Below, piece after piece: positions 14,378-19,846 of a stretch of 19,846 nucleotides of DNA. The stretch is taken from NCBI GenBank assembly GCA_044508215.1, contig JBIQID010000051.1, positions 1 to 19,846 of the forward strand. The letters run 5' to 3'. The notes under the pieces are model-generated. The model had not been told where the DNA came from and did not search any database. It was given only the letters and a program-made list of their open reading frames with translations. The translations under genes and the position numbers were made by a program. Source of the DNA: JAEZFI01 sp044508215. GTDB taxonomy: Bacteria > Actinomycetota > Acidimicrobiia > Acidimicrobiales > Microtrichaceae. The first letter of the stretch is position 1; every line of letters begins with the position of its first letter.

Positions 14378-14404
14378 CGCGCCGACGTGCGGCACGTCGG
14401 CGCG
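14378..14404. promoter_or_regulatory. Perfect 12-bp inverted repeat with 3-base loop
   Basis: Arm CGCGCCGACGTG (14378-14389), loop CGG, and an exactly complementary arm (14393-14404). It stands between the acidic-protein gene and the Lys/Ala/Pro-rich gene, immediately upstream of a possible -10 at 14414. It could be a strong terminator hairpin without U-tract or an operator covering the -35 region. Confidence 0.5.
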
Positions 14405-14413
14405 CTGCGGCAG

Positions 14414-14419
14414 TATCTC
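14414..14419 (+). promoter_or_regulatory. Possible -10 element (TATCTC) before GTG 14423
   Basis: TATCTC lies 3 bases before GTG 14423. The spacing is tighter than at the other leaderless-type starts here and the last base is not T, so support is weak. Confidence 0.25.
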
Positions 14420-14422
14420 CCG

Positions 14423-15257
14423 GTGACCGACGACAACCCCTCCAAGATCGAATCCGCCCTGGCGATCGCCATCGCGCTCACCGAGGAGGCCACCTCGATC
14501 GTCCCCCGCCTGGTCCGCCGGACCCGCGACCAAGTGACCGTCGGTGTGTCGCTCGTGGAGCGGCTGGCGAGCTGCGTGATCGACCGCGACGCCGACCGCG
14601 ACGAGTCCTCGAGCGGCGATGACCGCGGACCCAGCCCGGTCGCGTCGATCGTCCGCGACTTCCCCCGCCCCGTCCCCTCCGCAGCNNNNNNNNNNNNNNN
14701 NNNNNNNNNNNNNNNNNNNNNNNNNNNNNNNNNNNNNNNNNNNNNNNNNNNNNNNNNNNNNNNNNNNNNNNNNNNNNNNNNNNNNGAAGCCCGCTGCGAA
14801 GAAGGCGCCGGCCAAGCCCGCCGCAGCCAAGAAGGCGCCCGCAGCCAAGAAGGCGCCGGCCAAGAAGTCGCCGGCGAAGCAGGGGGCCTCGAAGAAGGCA
14901 CCCGCCAAGTCCGGCGCCTCGGATCTCGCCACTGCCCTCGAGGACGATGCCCGGCTCGATCCGCCCACCCCGCCGGTGACCCCGGTGGCCGACGAGCTGG
15001 TCAGCGACGGCGCATCGCTCACCGTCGTGCCGGGGGCGTCGGGTCCGGCCGGGGTCGAGGACGCCTCCGGAGAGGTGCCCAGCGCGGCCGACCTGCCCAT
15101 CGGTGACTACGACATCCTCGCCGCCTCCCAGGTGATCGCACGCCTGGAGGGGATGAGCGCGGTGGACCTCGACCTCATCCGTCGCTACGAGCTCGCCAAC
15201 CGCAACCGACGCACCATCTTGGGCCGGGTCGGGCAGCTCCTCCGCCCGCAGGGATGA
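14423..15257 (+). CDS. Lys/Ala/Pro-rich (histone H1-like) protein, interrupted by an assembly gap
   Basis: The N-terminal part before the gap (about 87 residues) is helical: SKIESALAIAIALTEEATSI, then VRRTRDQVTVGVSLVERLAS. A 100-N gap follows (14786 onward resumes in a different register, so its length is unknown). Then come KPAAKKAPAKPAAAKKAPAA-type repeats for about 45 residues, an acidic Pro-rich linker, and a C-terminal helical module DYDILAASQVIARLEGMSAV ... RYELANRNRRTILGRVGQLL. The PAKKA repeats resemble the tails of histone H1, AlgP and mycobacterial HupB, which bind DNA. I recognise the C-terminal LTASQV-like module as recurrent in actinobacterial proteins of unknown function. Start GTG 14423 is preferred over GTG 14387, which lies in the hairpin. 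The stop overlaps the GNAT ATG (ATGA). Confidence 0.65.
14686..14785. other. Assembly gap (100 N) in the Lys/Ala/Pro-rich gene
   Basis: A fixed-length placeholder. The flanks share no overlap, and the downstream flank is a repetitive AAG-GCG-CCG (Lys-Ala-Pro) coding tract that would collapse in short-read assembly. Because the frame differs on each side, the real missing length is not 100. Confidence 0.95.
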
Positions 15258-15700
15258 TCGACGTCCGGCCAGCGCTGGTCGGCGACGAGGACGAACTGCG
15301 CCGCCTGGCGCAGCTGGCGCGGGACGCAGCTGCGGACGGACGTGGCGGCCGGCCGCTCGTGGCGTCGCTGCCCTCGGCCGCTCGGCTGGTGGAGGACCTC
15401 GACGCATTCGTGGTCGGGACGATCGGCGGGCACACGATGGGCTACGCCGTCACCGTCGCCGACGGCCGCTTCGGGCGCCTCCCCGAGCTCTTCGTCGAGC
15501 CTCCCGCCCGGAGCGTCGGCCTCGGGGCGGCGCTGCTCGACGCAGCGATCGCTCGCCTGACGGCCGCGGGCTGCGAGTGGATCGACTCGCAGGCGCTCCC
15601 CGGGGACCGATCCACGAAGAACTTCTTCGAGGCGCACGGGATGGTCACCCGCCTCCTCGTGACCCACCGCAAGCTCGACGGGGCGGATGGCGCCGGCTGA
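15254..15700 (+). CDS. GNAT-family N-acetyltransferase
   Basis: A 148-residue GNAT protein. It starts with MIDVRPALVGDEDELRRLAQLA (beta1-alpha1) and has the acetyl-CoA-binding motif A LFVEPPARSVGLGAALLDAAI at about 80-100, containing the R/Q-x-x-G-x-G/A loop (RSVGLG). CEWIDSQALPGDRSTKNFFEAHGM follows (motif B, with the usual 'FYe..GF' as FFEAHGM). The acceptor substrate is unknown. The ATG overlaps the stop of the Lys-rich protein (ATGA), so the two are translationally coupled. That makes acetylation of the neighbouring Lys-rich protein an attractive but untested idea. The 3' end overlaps the NUDIX gene by 14 bases. Confidence 0.85.
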   Translation: MIDVRPALVGDEDELRRLAQLARDAAADGRGGRPLVASLPSAARLVEDLDAFVVGTIGGHTMGYAVTVADGRFGRLPELFVEPPARSVGLGAALLDAAIARLTAAGCEWIDSQALPGDRSTKNFFEAHGMVTRLLVTHRKLDGADGAG

Positions 15701-16100
15701 CCGCCCCCGGGTCTGCGCCGGCGCGGTGGCCGTGCGCGACCACTCGCTCCTCATGATCCAGCGCGGCGGGGGAAGCTCCCGTGGGCGCTGGTCCCTCCCC
15801 GGCGGACACGTGGAGGGAGGCGAGACCGTCGCCGAGGCCGTGGTCCGTGAGGTCGCCGAGGAGACCGGCCTCTCAGGTCTGTGCGGCCCGCTCGTGGGGT
15901 GGGCCGAGCACATCGGCGAGCACGCCCACTACGTGATCCTGAACTTCGAGGTGACGATCGTCGACGACTCGGAGCCCACGCCCGGCGACGACGAGATGGA
16001 CGCCCGGTGGGTGCCCCTCTGGGAGGTCAGCGAGCTGAGCCTCACAGAGGGGCTGGCCGAGTTCCTCGCGGACAACGGCTACATCGAGCTGTTGACCTGA
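15687..16100 (+). CDS. NUDIX hydrolase
   Basis: A 137-residue NUDIX protein. It has a complete Nudix box GHVEGGETVAEAVVREVAEETGL (residues 40-62) matching GX5EX7REUXEEXGU, which binds Mg2+ for cleavage of a nucleoside diphosphate linked to another moiety. The preceding GAVAVRDHSLLMIQRGGGSSRGRWSLPG is typical of MutT/ADP-ribose-pyrophosphatase-like members. Substrate cannot be told. ATG 15687 overlaps the GNAT 3' end by 14 bases, indicating one transcriptional unit with it. Its stop is only 9 bases from the stop of the convergent enoyl-CoA hydratase gene, with no room for a separate terminator. Confidence 0.92.
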   Translation: MAPADRPRVCAGAVAVRDHSLLMIQRGGGSSRGRWSLPGGHVEGGETVAEAVVREVAEETGLSGLCGPLVGWAEHIGEHAHYVILNFEVTIVDDSEPTPGDDEMDARWVPLWEVSELSLTEGLAEFLADNGYIELLT

Positions 16101-16109
16101 ACCGGTGGG

Positions 16110-16886
16110 TCAGCGGCCCTTCCACTGCGGGGCGCGCTTCTCGATGAACGCGGTGAGGCCCTCGTTGAAGTCCTCGGTGCCGAACATCTTCATGATCCCT
16201 TCGCCCGAGAGCTTCCACCCCACCTCGTCGGGCTGGTCGGTGGCCTCGAGCACGATCTTGCGGCTCTCGCGCACGGCGAGCGGAGCGTTCTCGGTGATCT
16301 GGCCGGCCAGGTCGAGCGCCGACTGCAGCGCCTCGCCCTCGTCGCAGAGCACGTTCACCCAACCGAAGTGGTGGGCCCGCTCGGCCGGGAAGTCGAGCCG
16401 GCCGGTGAGGACCAGCTCCATCGCGATGTTGCGGGGCAGCTTGCGGGGGAGGCGGAACAGGCCGCCGGCAGCCGCCACCAGGTTCCGCTTGACCTCCGGC
16501 ACCCCGAACACGGCGGTGCGGGACGCCACGACGAGGTCACACGCCAGCACCAGCTCGGTGCCGCCCGCCAGCGCCGGGCCGTCGACCGCAGCGATGAGCG
16601 GCTTGGAGCGCTCGCGCTGGACCAGGCCGCCGAAGCCGCCCCGCTCGGTCGACATGCCGCCCGGGTCGGTGCTCATCTGCTTCAGGTCGGCGCCCGCGCA
16701 GAAGATGTAGCCCTTCTCGGTCTTGGCTCCGGTGAGGATGCCGACCCAGACCTCGTCATCGGACTCGATGCGGTCGATGGCGTCCTCGATGCCGGTGGCG
16801 ACGTCGGTGTTCACCGCGTTGCGCGCGTCGGGCCGGTTGATCGTGATGATCCCGACGTTTCCCTGCTTCGTGTACTCGATCGTCAT
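16110..16886 (-). CDS. Enoyl-CoA hydratase/isomerase (crotonase family)
   Basis: A 258-residue crotonase. It has NRPDARNAV (17-25), the oxyanion-hole strand FCAGADLKQM (62-71), PLIAAVDGPALAGGTELVLACDLVVAS (96-122) with Glu111, and AVFGVPEVKRNLVAAAGGLFRLPR with Glu131. Both glutamates used by classical hydratases are in place, so hydration of trans-2-enoyl-CoA in beta-oxidation is the likely reaction; isomerase activity cannot be excluded. The C-terminal IEKRAPQWKGR is the family's usual end. The ATG start is backed by a TAGGGT -10 on the minus strand 8 bases upstream. It is divergent from the HAD gene across an 87-base region with a 12-bp palindrome. Confidence 0.92.
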   Translation of the reverse strand: MTIEYTKQGNVGIITINRPDARNAVNTDVATGIEDAIDRIESDDEVWVGILTGAKTEKGYIFCAGADLKQMSTDPGGMSTERGGFGGLVQRERSKPLIAAVDGPALAGGTELVLACDLVVASRTAVFGVPEVKRNLVAAAGGLFRLPRKLPRNIAMELVLTGRLDFPAERAHHFGWVNVLCDEGEALQSALDLAGQITENAPLAVRESRKIVLEATDQPDEVGWKLSGEGIMKMFGTEDFNEGLTAFIEKRAPQWKGR

Positions 16887-16894
16887 GGCCCGAA

Positions 16895-16900
16895 ACCCTA
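16895..16900 (-). promoter_or_regulatory. Putative -10 element (TAGGGT on the minus strand), leaderless echA-type transcript
   Basis: On the minus strand TAGGGT ends 8 bases before ATG 16886, with no Shine-Dalgarno between. Confidence 0.45.
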
Positions 16901-16922
16901 GTGCCGTGCCGGAACCGAACTT

Positions 16923-16934
16923 GACCGATCGGTC
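16923..16934. promoter_or_regulatory. Perfect 12-bp palindrome GACCGATCGGTC, candidate operator between divergent genes
   Basis: GACCGATCGGTC is fully self-complementary and flanked by TT/GA. It lies next to the expected -35 of the enoyl-CoA hydratase promoter and 27 bases upstream of the HAD -10. Short perfect palindromes of this type are often bound by TetR-family repressors of acyl-CoA metabolism; no regulator gene is in the window, so this is inference. Confidence 0.45.
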
Positions 16935-16961
16935 GAGTTCGCGGGCCGTGGTCGGGCTTCC

Positions 16962-16967
16962 TACGAT
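16962..16967 (+). promoter_or_regulatory. Putative -10 element (TACGAT), leaderless start at 16974
   Basis: TACGAT ends 6 bases before ATG 16974 without a Shine-Dalgarno, so transcription is expected to begin at the ATG. Confidence 0.5.
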
Positions 16968-16973
16968 CGTCCG

Positions 16974-17519
16974 ATGCCCCCGAAGATCCCCGTGTTCGAC
17001 CTCGACGGCACCCTGATCGACTCCGACGAGGCGCTGGTGCAGCCGTTCCTCGAGCTGGGGATCGCCCGCGAGGAGATCACCTTCGGCCTCCCCGCCGAGG
17101 AGGCGTGCGTCGAGCTCGGGGTGTCGATCGACGACTACGTGCGCCTCTACGACGAAGACGTCGTGCAGCCCTACGACGACGTCGAGGAGCTGGTTGGCCA
17201 GCTCGACCGCTGGGCCGTGTGCTCGAACAAGCACCCGACGTCGGCGGCGGGGGAGCTGGCTCGCCTGGGGTGGAAGCCGGAGGTGGCTCTGTTCACCGAC
17301 GCGTTCGACGGCCGGCCGAAGGAGCTGCAGCCGGTGCTGGACCTCCTGGGCGTGACCGCCGACGAGGTGCTGTTCGTGGGCGACACCGACCACGACCGGC
17401 GTTGCGCCGAGGTGGTGGGGGCGTCGTTCGCGTGGGCTGGTTGGAACCCTCGGTGCGCAGCGCGCTCACCCGAGGGCGTCGTCCTCCGCAGCCCGCTCGA
17501 CGTCCTCGACCTGCTCTGA
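16974..17519 (+). CDS. HAD-superfamily hydrolase (phosphoglycolate-phosphatase-like)
   Basis: A 181-residue HAD phosphatase with all four motifs: I, FDLDGTL (8-14; nucleophile Asp9, acid/base Asp11); II, CSNK (83-86); III, Lys116 in GRPKE; and IV, GDTDHD (136-141). The cap is small (residues about 17-75), so it belongs to the Gph-like subclass with a short helical cap. Cytoplasmic dephosphorylation of a small phosphometabolite is expected; the substrate is not defined. Its last 54 bases overlap the 3' end of the minus-strand RG-rich gene, so one strand's C-terminus is written over the other. The start is supported by a -10 element 6 bases upstream. Confidence 0.9.
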   Translation: MPPKIPVFDLDGTLIDSDEALVQPFLELGIAREEITFGLPAEEACVELGVSIDDYVRLYDEDVVQPYDDVEELVGQLDRWAVCSNKHPTSAAGELARLGWKPEVALFTDAFDGRPKELQPVLDLLGVTADEVLFVGDTDHDRRCAEVVGASFAWAGWNPRCAARSPEGVVLRSPLDVLDLL

Positions 17520-19133
17520 CGTCGGAGGCGCAGGCTCCTCGGCCGGAGGTTCTTCGGCTGCCGGGGCAGGCTCCTCAGCCGACTCTTCGGCTGCCGGGGC
17601 AGGCTGCTCGGCCGACTCTTCGGCTGGCGGGGTTGCCGCTTCGGAGACGGGAGCCGCCGGCTCGTCGACCGCCGGAGTGCTGTCCTCGGCGGCTGGGGCC
17701 TCCTGCGCTGCCGGTGCCGCCGATTCGGTCGCCGGAGCCTCCTCAGCGGCGGGAGCTGCTGCCTCCTCTGCAGCTGGTGCCGCATCGTCCGCGGCGGCTG
17801 CCGGCTGCTCCTCCTTCGGCTTCTCGCCGGGCGCCTCGCTGCGCTTCGCGCCCTTGCCCTGGCCGCCCTGGGCCTGGCCGCCCTGGCCGCCCTGGCCCTG
17901 GCCGCCGGCACCCTTGCCCTTCTTCGGGCCGCGGCGGTCGGCCGGACGCTTCCGCGCCCGCTTCGGCACCGTGGCCGGGTCGATGCCGAACTGCTCGGCG
18001 ATCTGCGGGAGGCGGTCGGCGACCGACATCACCGAGGCGCGGAGCTCCTCCGACACCTCGGCCGGGATGCTCGCAGCGGTCACCGCGGTGCGGACCGGGG
18101 CGAACGACAGCGCGTCGAGCACCGTGTCCCAGCGCTCGGGCGACGTGTCGGCGGTGAGCGACTCCTTCGCTGCCCGGGCCAGGCGCTCGCCCAGCTCCTT
18201 CGGGAGCGGCACGCCCGCCTTCGGGGGGCGGCTGCTGAGGCGGAGGGCCCGTACCACCCGCTCGGCGTCGAGCAGGATGCCCAGCTCTTCCAGCCAGCGG
18301 GCCTGCTCCTCCTCGGAGCGGCGGAGGTACGCCTCGCTCAGCTGGTCGCGGAGGCGGGAGACCTCGTCGTCGCGGGTGAGGCTGTCGGCGGCGACCACGA
18401 CGGAGCGGAGGTCGCGCAGGTCGACCTCTTCGATCACGGAGATCGCAGCCTCAGCGCGGTCCTTCCACTCGGCCAGCTTCAGCTGGGGGAGGAGGCGCTC
18501 GGCGAGCGTCACCAGCTCGTCGCCGGTGACCTCGGGCAGGCCCTGCGCACGGTTCGAGGTGTTCTGGGCGTCGATCGCCGCACGGACCGCCGGGATGCCA
18601 CCCTGCAGAGCCTGCTCGGCGACCGGCCGCTGCTCGGGTGCCAGATCGGCCAGGACGGCGTTGCGGTGGGTGCGTCCCGGGCGGATCCGCTTGGGCTTCG
18701 GCCGCTCCGGCAGGTCCGGCATCGGCGGGCGCTCGCGGCGCTCCCGGCCCCGGTCACGCCCCCGGGCGCCGTCGTGGCGCCCGCCCTCGCGGCGAGGGCC
18801 TCGGCCGCCACCCTCACGACGGTCCCGGCGATCCCTGCCACCGCGACCCTTCGGGGCCAGCTGGGTGGAGACCAGCTCGCGCGGCTCGGGGCGCGGCTTC
18901 AGCTCGATGCGCTCGAAGCGCTCGGCCTTCGGCGCCTTGGCCGGCAGCACCTCGGTGATCTCGATGCCGTCGACGAGGACGTCGGCCTCGACGCGCAGCA
19001 CGTCGCCGACCTTCGCTCCGTCGGGGATCAGCGAGCCCGACACCTCGCCCTTCGGCTGCCGTGCCCCGGCCTTGCGCCATGTCCACGACCCGTCCGGGCG
19101 CGTGCTCGTGAGTTCGACCTCGAGTCTCGGCAT
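17466..19133 (-). CDS. RG-rich, low-complexity protein with a small N-terminal beta domain (possible nucleic-acid-binding protein)
   Basis: A 555-residue protein I do not recognise as a named family. Order: a small beta-rich domain (1-65; EVELTSTRPDGSWTW, then GEVSGSLIPDGAKVGDVLRVEAD, reminiscent of OB/TRAM-type barrels); an Arg/Gly-rich tract (95-135; GRGGRDRRDRREGGGRGPRR); a basic PKPKRIRPGRTHR stretch; a helical domain (about 155-400) with two roughly similar helical stretches; a GGQGQGGQGG-type segment; and an Ala/Pro/Glu-rich acidic tail (about 444-555) with an 11-residue repeat. RGG-type tracts plus a barrel suggest RNA or DNA binding (inference). ATG 19133 is chosen over GTG 19142 because a TAGCGT -10 ends 7 bases before the ATG and overlaps the GTG. 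The 3' end overlaps the HAD gene by 54 bases. Confidence 0.75.
   Translation of the reverse strand: MPRLEVELTSTRPDGSWTWRKAGARQPKGEVSGSLIPDGAKVGDVLRVEADVLVDGIEITEVLPAKAPKAERFERIELKPRPEPRELVSTQLAPKGRGGRDRRDRREGGGRGPRREGGRHDGARGRDRGRERRERPPMPDLPERPKPKRIRPGRTHRNAVLADLAPEQRPVAEQALQGGIPAVRAAIDAQNTSNRAQGLPEVTGDELVTLAERLLPQLKLAEWKDRAEAAISVIEEVDLRDLRSVVVAADSLTRDDEVSRLRDQLSEAYLRRSEEEQARWLEELGILLDAERVVRALRLSSRPPKAGVPLPKELGERLARAAKESLTADTSPERWDTVLDALSFAPVRTAVTAASIPAEVSEELRASVMSVADRLPQIAEQFGIDPATVPKRARKRPADRRGPKKGKGAGGQGQGGQGGQAQGGQGKGAKRSEAPGEKPKEEQPAAAADDAAPAAEEAAAPAAEEAPATESAAPAAQEAPAAEDSTPAVDEPAAPVSEAATPPAEESAEQPAPAAEESAEEPAPAAEEPPAEEPAPPTSEQVEDVERAAEDDALG
17553..17651 (-). repeat. 33-bp tandem repeat encoding EESAEQPAPAA-type units
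   Basis: TTCGGCTG recurs at 17553, 17586 and 17619, a 33-base period on the plus strand; the third unit is diverged. On the minus strand it encodes 11-residue Glu/Ala/Pro units in the acidic tail of the RG-rich protein. Such a repeat can change copy number by slippage without frameshift. Confidence 0.7.
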
Positions 19134-19140
19134 GGGTCGC

Positions 19141-19146
19141 ACGCTA
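19141..19146 (-). promoter_or_regulatory. Putative -10 element (TAGCGT on the minus strand) of the RG-rich gene
   Basis: TAGCGT on the minus strand ends 7 bases before ATG 19133, with no Shine-Dalgarno. It decides for the ATG over the upstream GTG. Confidence 0.5.
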
Positions 19147-19319
19147 TCGCCATCGCCGAAACCGCCTCACATGGGCGGTTCCGCAGATCGGTCCGATCGG
19201 CCTACTCAAGCGGCCCCTCTCGGCTCCCGATCCCAGGTAGGCGCCGATGCACCGCTGCCGACGCCCACCCGCGTGCAGCGGGCGCGGCGGGTGACAGCAC
19301 TGTGGAAACGACTCCTGCG

Positions 19320-19625
19320 ATGACCGACGACCTCCGCCGACCGTGGCCCGACCGACACCTCCGTGGTGTCGTGGCGTCCTTCGACGGCGCCATGGCCACG
19401 CTGCTGCTGGGCCCCGACCAGGAGCCGTGGGAGTTCCCGCGGGAGATGCTCCCCGAGGGGGCCGGCGTGGGCTGCTGCGTGCGCGTCGGGATGTGCGGAC
19501 CGAGGCCGATCGAGGTGCACGTCGACCGGGAGGCGGAGGTCATCCGGCCGCGGCCGGTGGAGGCTCGCCTCCGTCGCCTCGCCCGCCTGGAACGCCTGGG
19601 CGCTCCCGTCGGCGACCGCGGCTGA
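19320..19625 (+). CDS. DUF3006-like small protein
   Basis: A 101-residue protein. RGVVASFDGAMATLLL (15-30), then WEFPREMLPEGAGVGCCVRV (37-56), match the small beta-barrel DUF3006 pattern 'iDRfEgd.AvLe......v.vPr.lLPegakeGDvl.v', with two adjacent cysteines (52-53) where the family usually has Asp-Val. The C-terminal 30 residues are an Arg-rich helix (EARLRRLARLERL). Function of the family is unknown. No SD or clear -10 element was found at this ATG; the 173 bases upstream hold no other gene I can support. It is divergent from the RG-rich gene and convergent with the terminal reductase gene, separated from that by 126 bases with no clear feature. Confidence 0.6.
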   Translation: MTDDLRRPWPDRHLRGVVASFDGAMATLLLGPDQEPWEFPREMLPEGAGVGCCVRVGMCGPRPIEVHVDREAEVIRPRPVEARLRRLARLERLGAPVGDRG

Positions 19626-19751
19626 CAGAGCTGAGCTGCCTCGCGCCCAACACACCTCGCGACCCCGTGACGCAGGCGGCCCGGGTAGCGGAGGACGAAG
19701 AAGCGAGCGCCAGCGAGTGAAGCTGAGCCGGAGCTGGCCCGGGCCCGAGGA

Positions 19752-19846
19752 TCAGCGCAGGTCGAGGAGGGCGTTCTCGACCACCTCGGCGAGCGACGGG
19801 TGCGGCCACATCTGGCCCCGCGCCACCTCGTCGGCGGTCTGGCCGA
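19752..19846 (-). CDS. C-terminus of a class I flavoprotein disulfide reductase, mycothione-reductase-like (partial)
   Basis: On the minus strand 30 residues are open from the window edge to a TGA: GQTADEVARGQMWPHPSLAE, then VVENALLDLR. The 'HP.L.EVVENAL..L' ending is that of the dimerisation domain of pyridine nucleotide-disulfide oxidoreductases, where the His-Pro supplies the active-site base. The close fit to the mycothione reductase ending (HPALPEVVENALLGL) favours that over lipoamide dehydrogenase or mercuric reductase, and mycothiol is an actinobacterial thiol. The rest of the gene, including the CxxxxC disulfide, lies beyond the window. Confidence 0.65.
   Translation of the reverse strand, partial: GQTADEVARGQMWPHPSLAEVVENALLDLR

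Noticed and set aside
14387..14422. GTG 14387 as start of the Lys/Ala/Pro-rich gene
   Set aside because: It lies inside the perfect inverted repeat; GTG 14423 gives a natural MTDDNPSKIE start.
17553..17651. CRISPR-like array
   Set aside because: The 33-base repeats are directly adjacent without spacers and encode in-frame 11-residue units; it is a coding tandem repeat.
1..19846. Mobile element, prophage, defence or biosynthetic island
   Set aside because: No transposase, integrase, tRNA attachment site, phage structural, restriction or toxin genes were seen; most genes are ordinary chromosomal ones with consistent composition.

Overview
This window is a high-GC scaffold fragment from an actinobacterium. 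The gene order pafB-pafC ... tatC-helY, frequent GTG starts, many probably leaderless promoters, a DUF4193-like acidic protein and a mycothione-reductase-like tail all fit Actinobacteria. I favour Acidimicrobiia or a relative, but that class assignment is inference. Three runs of exactly 100 N are scaffolding placeholders. One of them (1535-1634) is demonstrably false: the 55 bases before it are repeated exactly after it, and removing the duplicate restores an intact pafB.

Left edge (1-660): the C-terminal tail of an unidentified gene, the decayed C-terminal half of an XRE-type regulator on the minus strand, and a small protein resembling EF-Tu domain III. This part looks looser and less GC-rich than the rest. 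Core (879-9783): pafB and pafC (WYL-domain activator of the DNA-damage response) are coupled by stop/start overlaps to two type I signal peptidases. A minus-strand GDPD-fold gene lacking its catalytic residues and a zinc-ribbon gene follow. A gap-interrupted, repeat-rich gene in the usual tatA position, then tatC, helY (Ski2-like helicase) and a stand-alone YegS/diacylglycerol-kinase C-terminal domain are again joined by 4-base overlaps. Export machinery (two LepB and Tat) therefore sits beside a stress regulator and an RNA helicase.

Middle (9841-13707): three separately promoted enzymes, namely a medium-chain dehydrogenase, an M20D amidohydrolase and a tandem ThyX-like protein whose signature motif is split between its two halves. 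Then a strongly acidic DUF4193-like protein (13813) is followed by a Lys/Ala/Pro-rich, histone-tail-like protein (14423) coupled to a GNAT acetyltransferase and a NUDIX hydrolase.

Right part (16110-19846): an enoyl-CoA hydratase and a HAD phosphatase diverge around a perfect 12-bp palindrome. The HAD gene overlaps, tail to tail, a minus-strand gene for a large RG-rich, low-complexity protein that may bind nucleic acid. A DUF3006-like small protein and the C-terminus of a flavoprotein disulfide reductase close the window.

A recurrent feature is a TAnnnT hexamer ending 6-8 bases before the start codon without a Shine-Dalgarno sequence, suggesting leaderless transcripts for at least eight genes. 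No tRNA, rRNA, CRISPR array, insertion sequence or prophage was seen. The window reads mostly as chromosomal core with several unusual or degenerate enzyme variants, not as a dedicated defence or mobile island.
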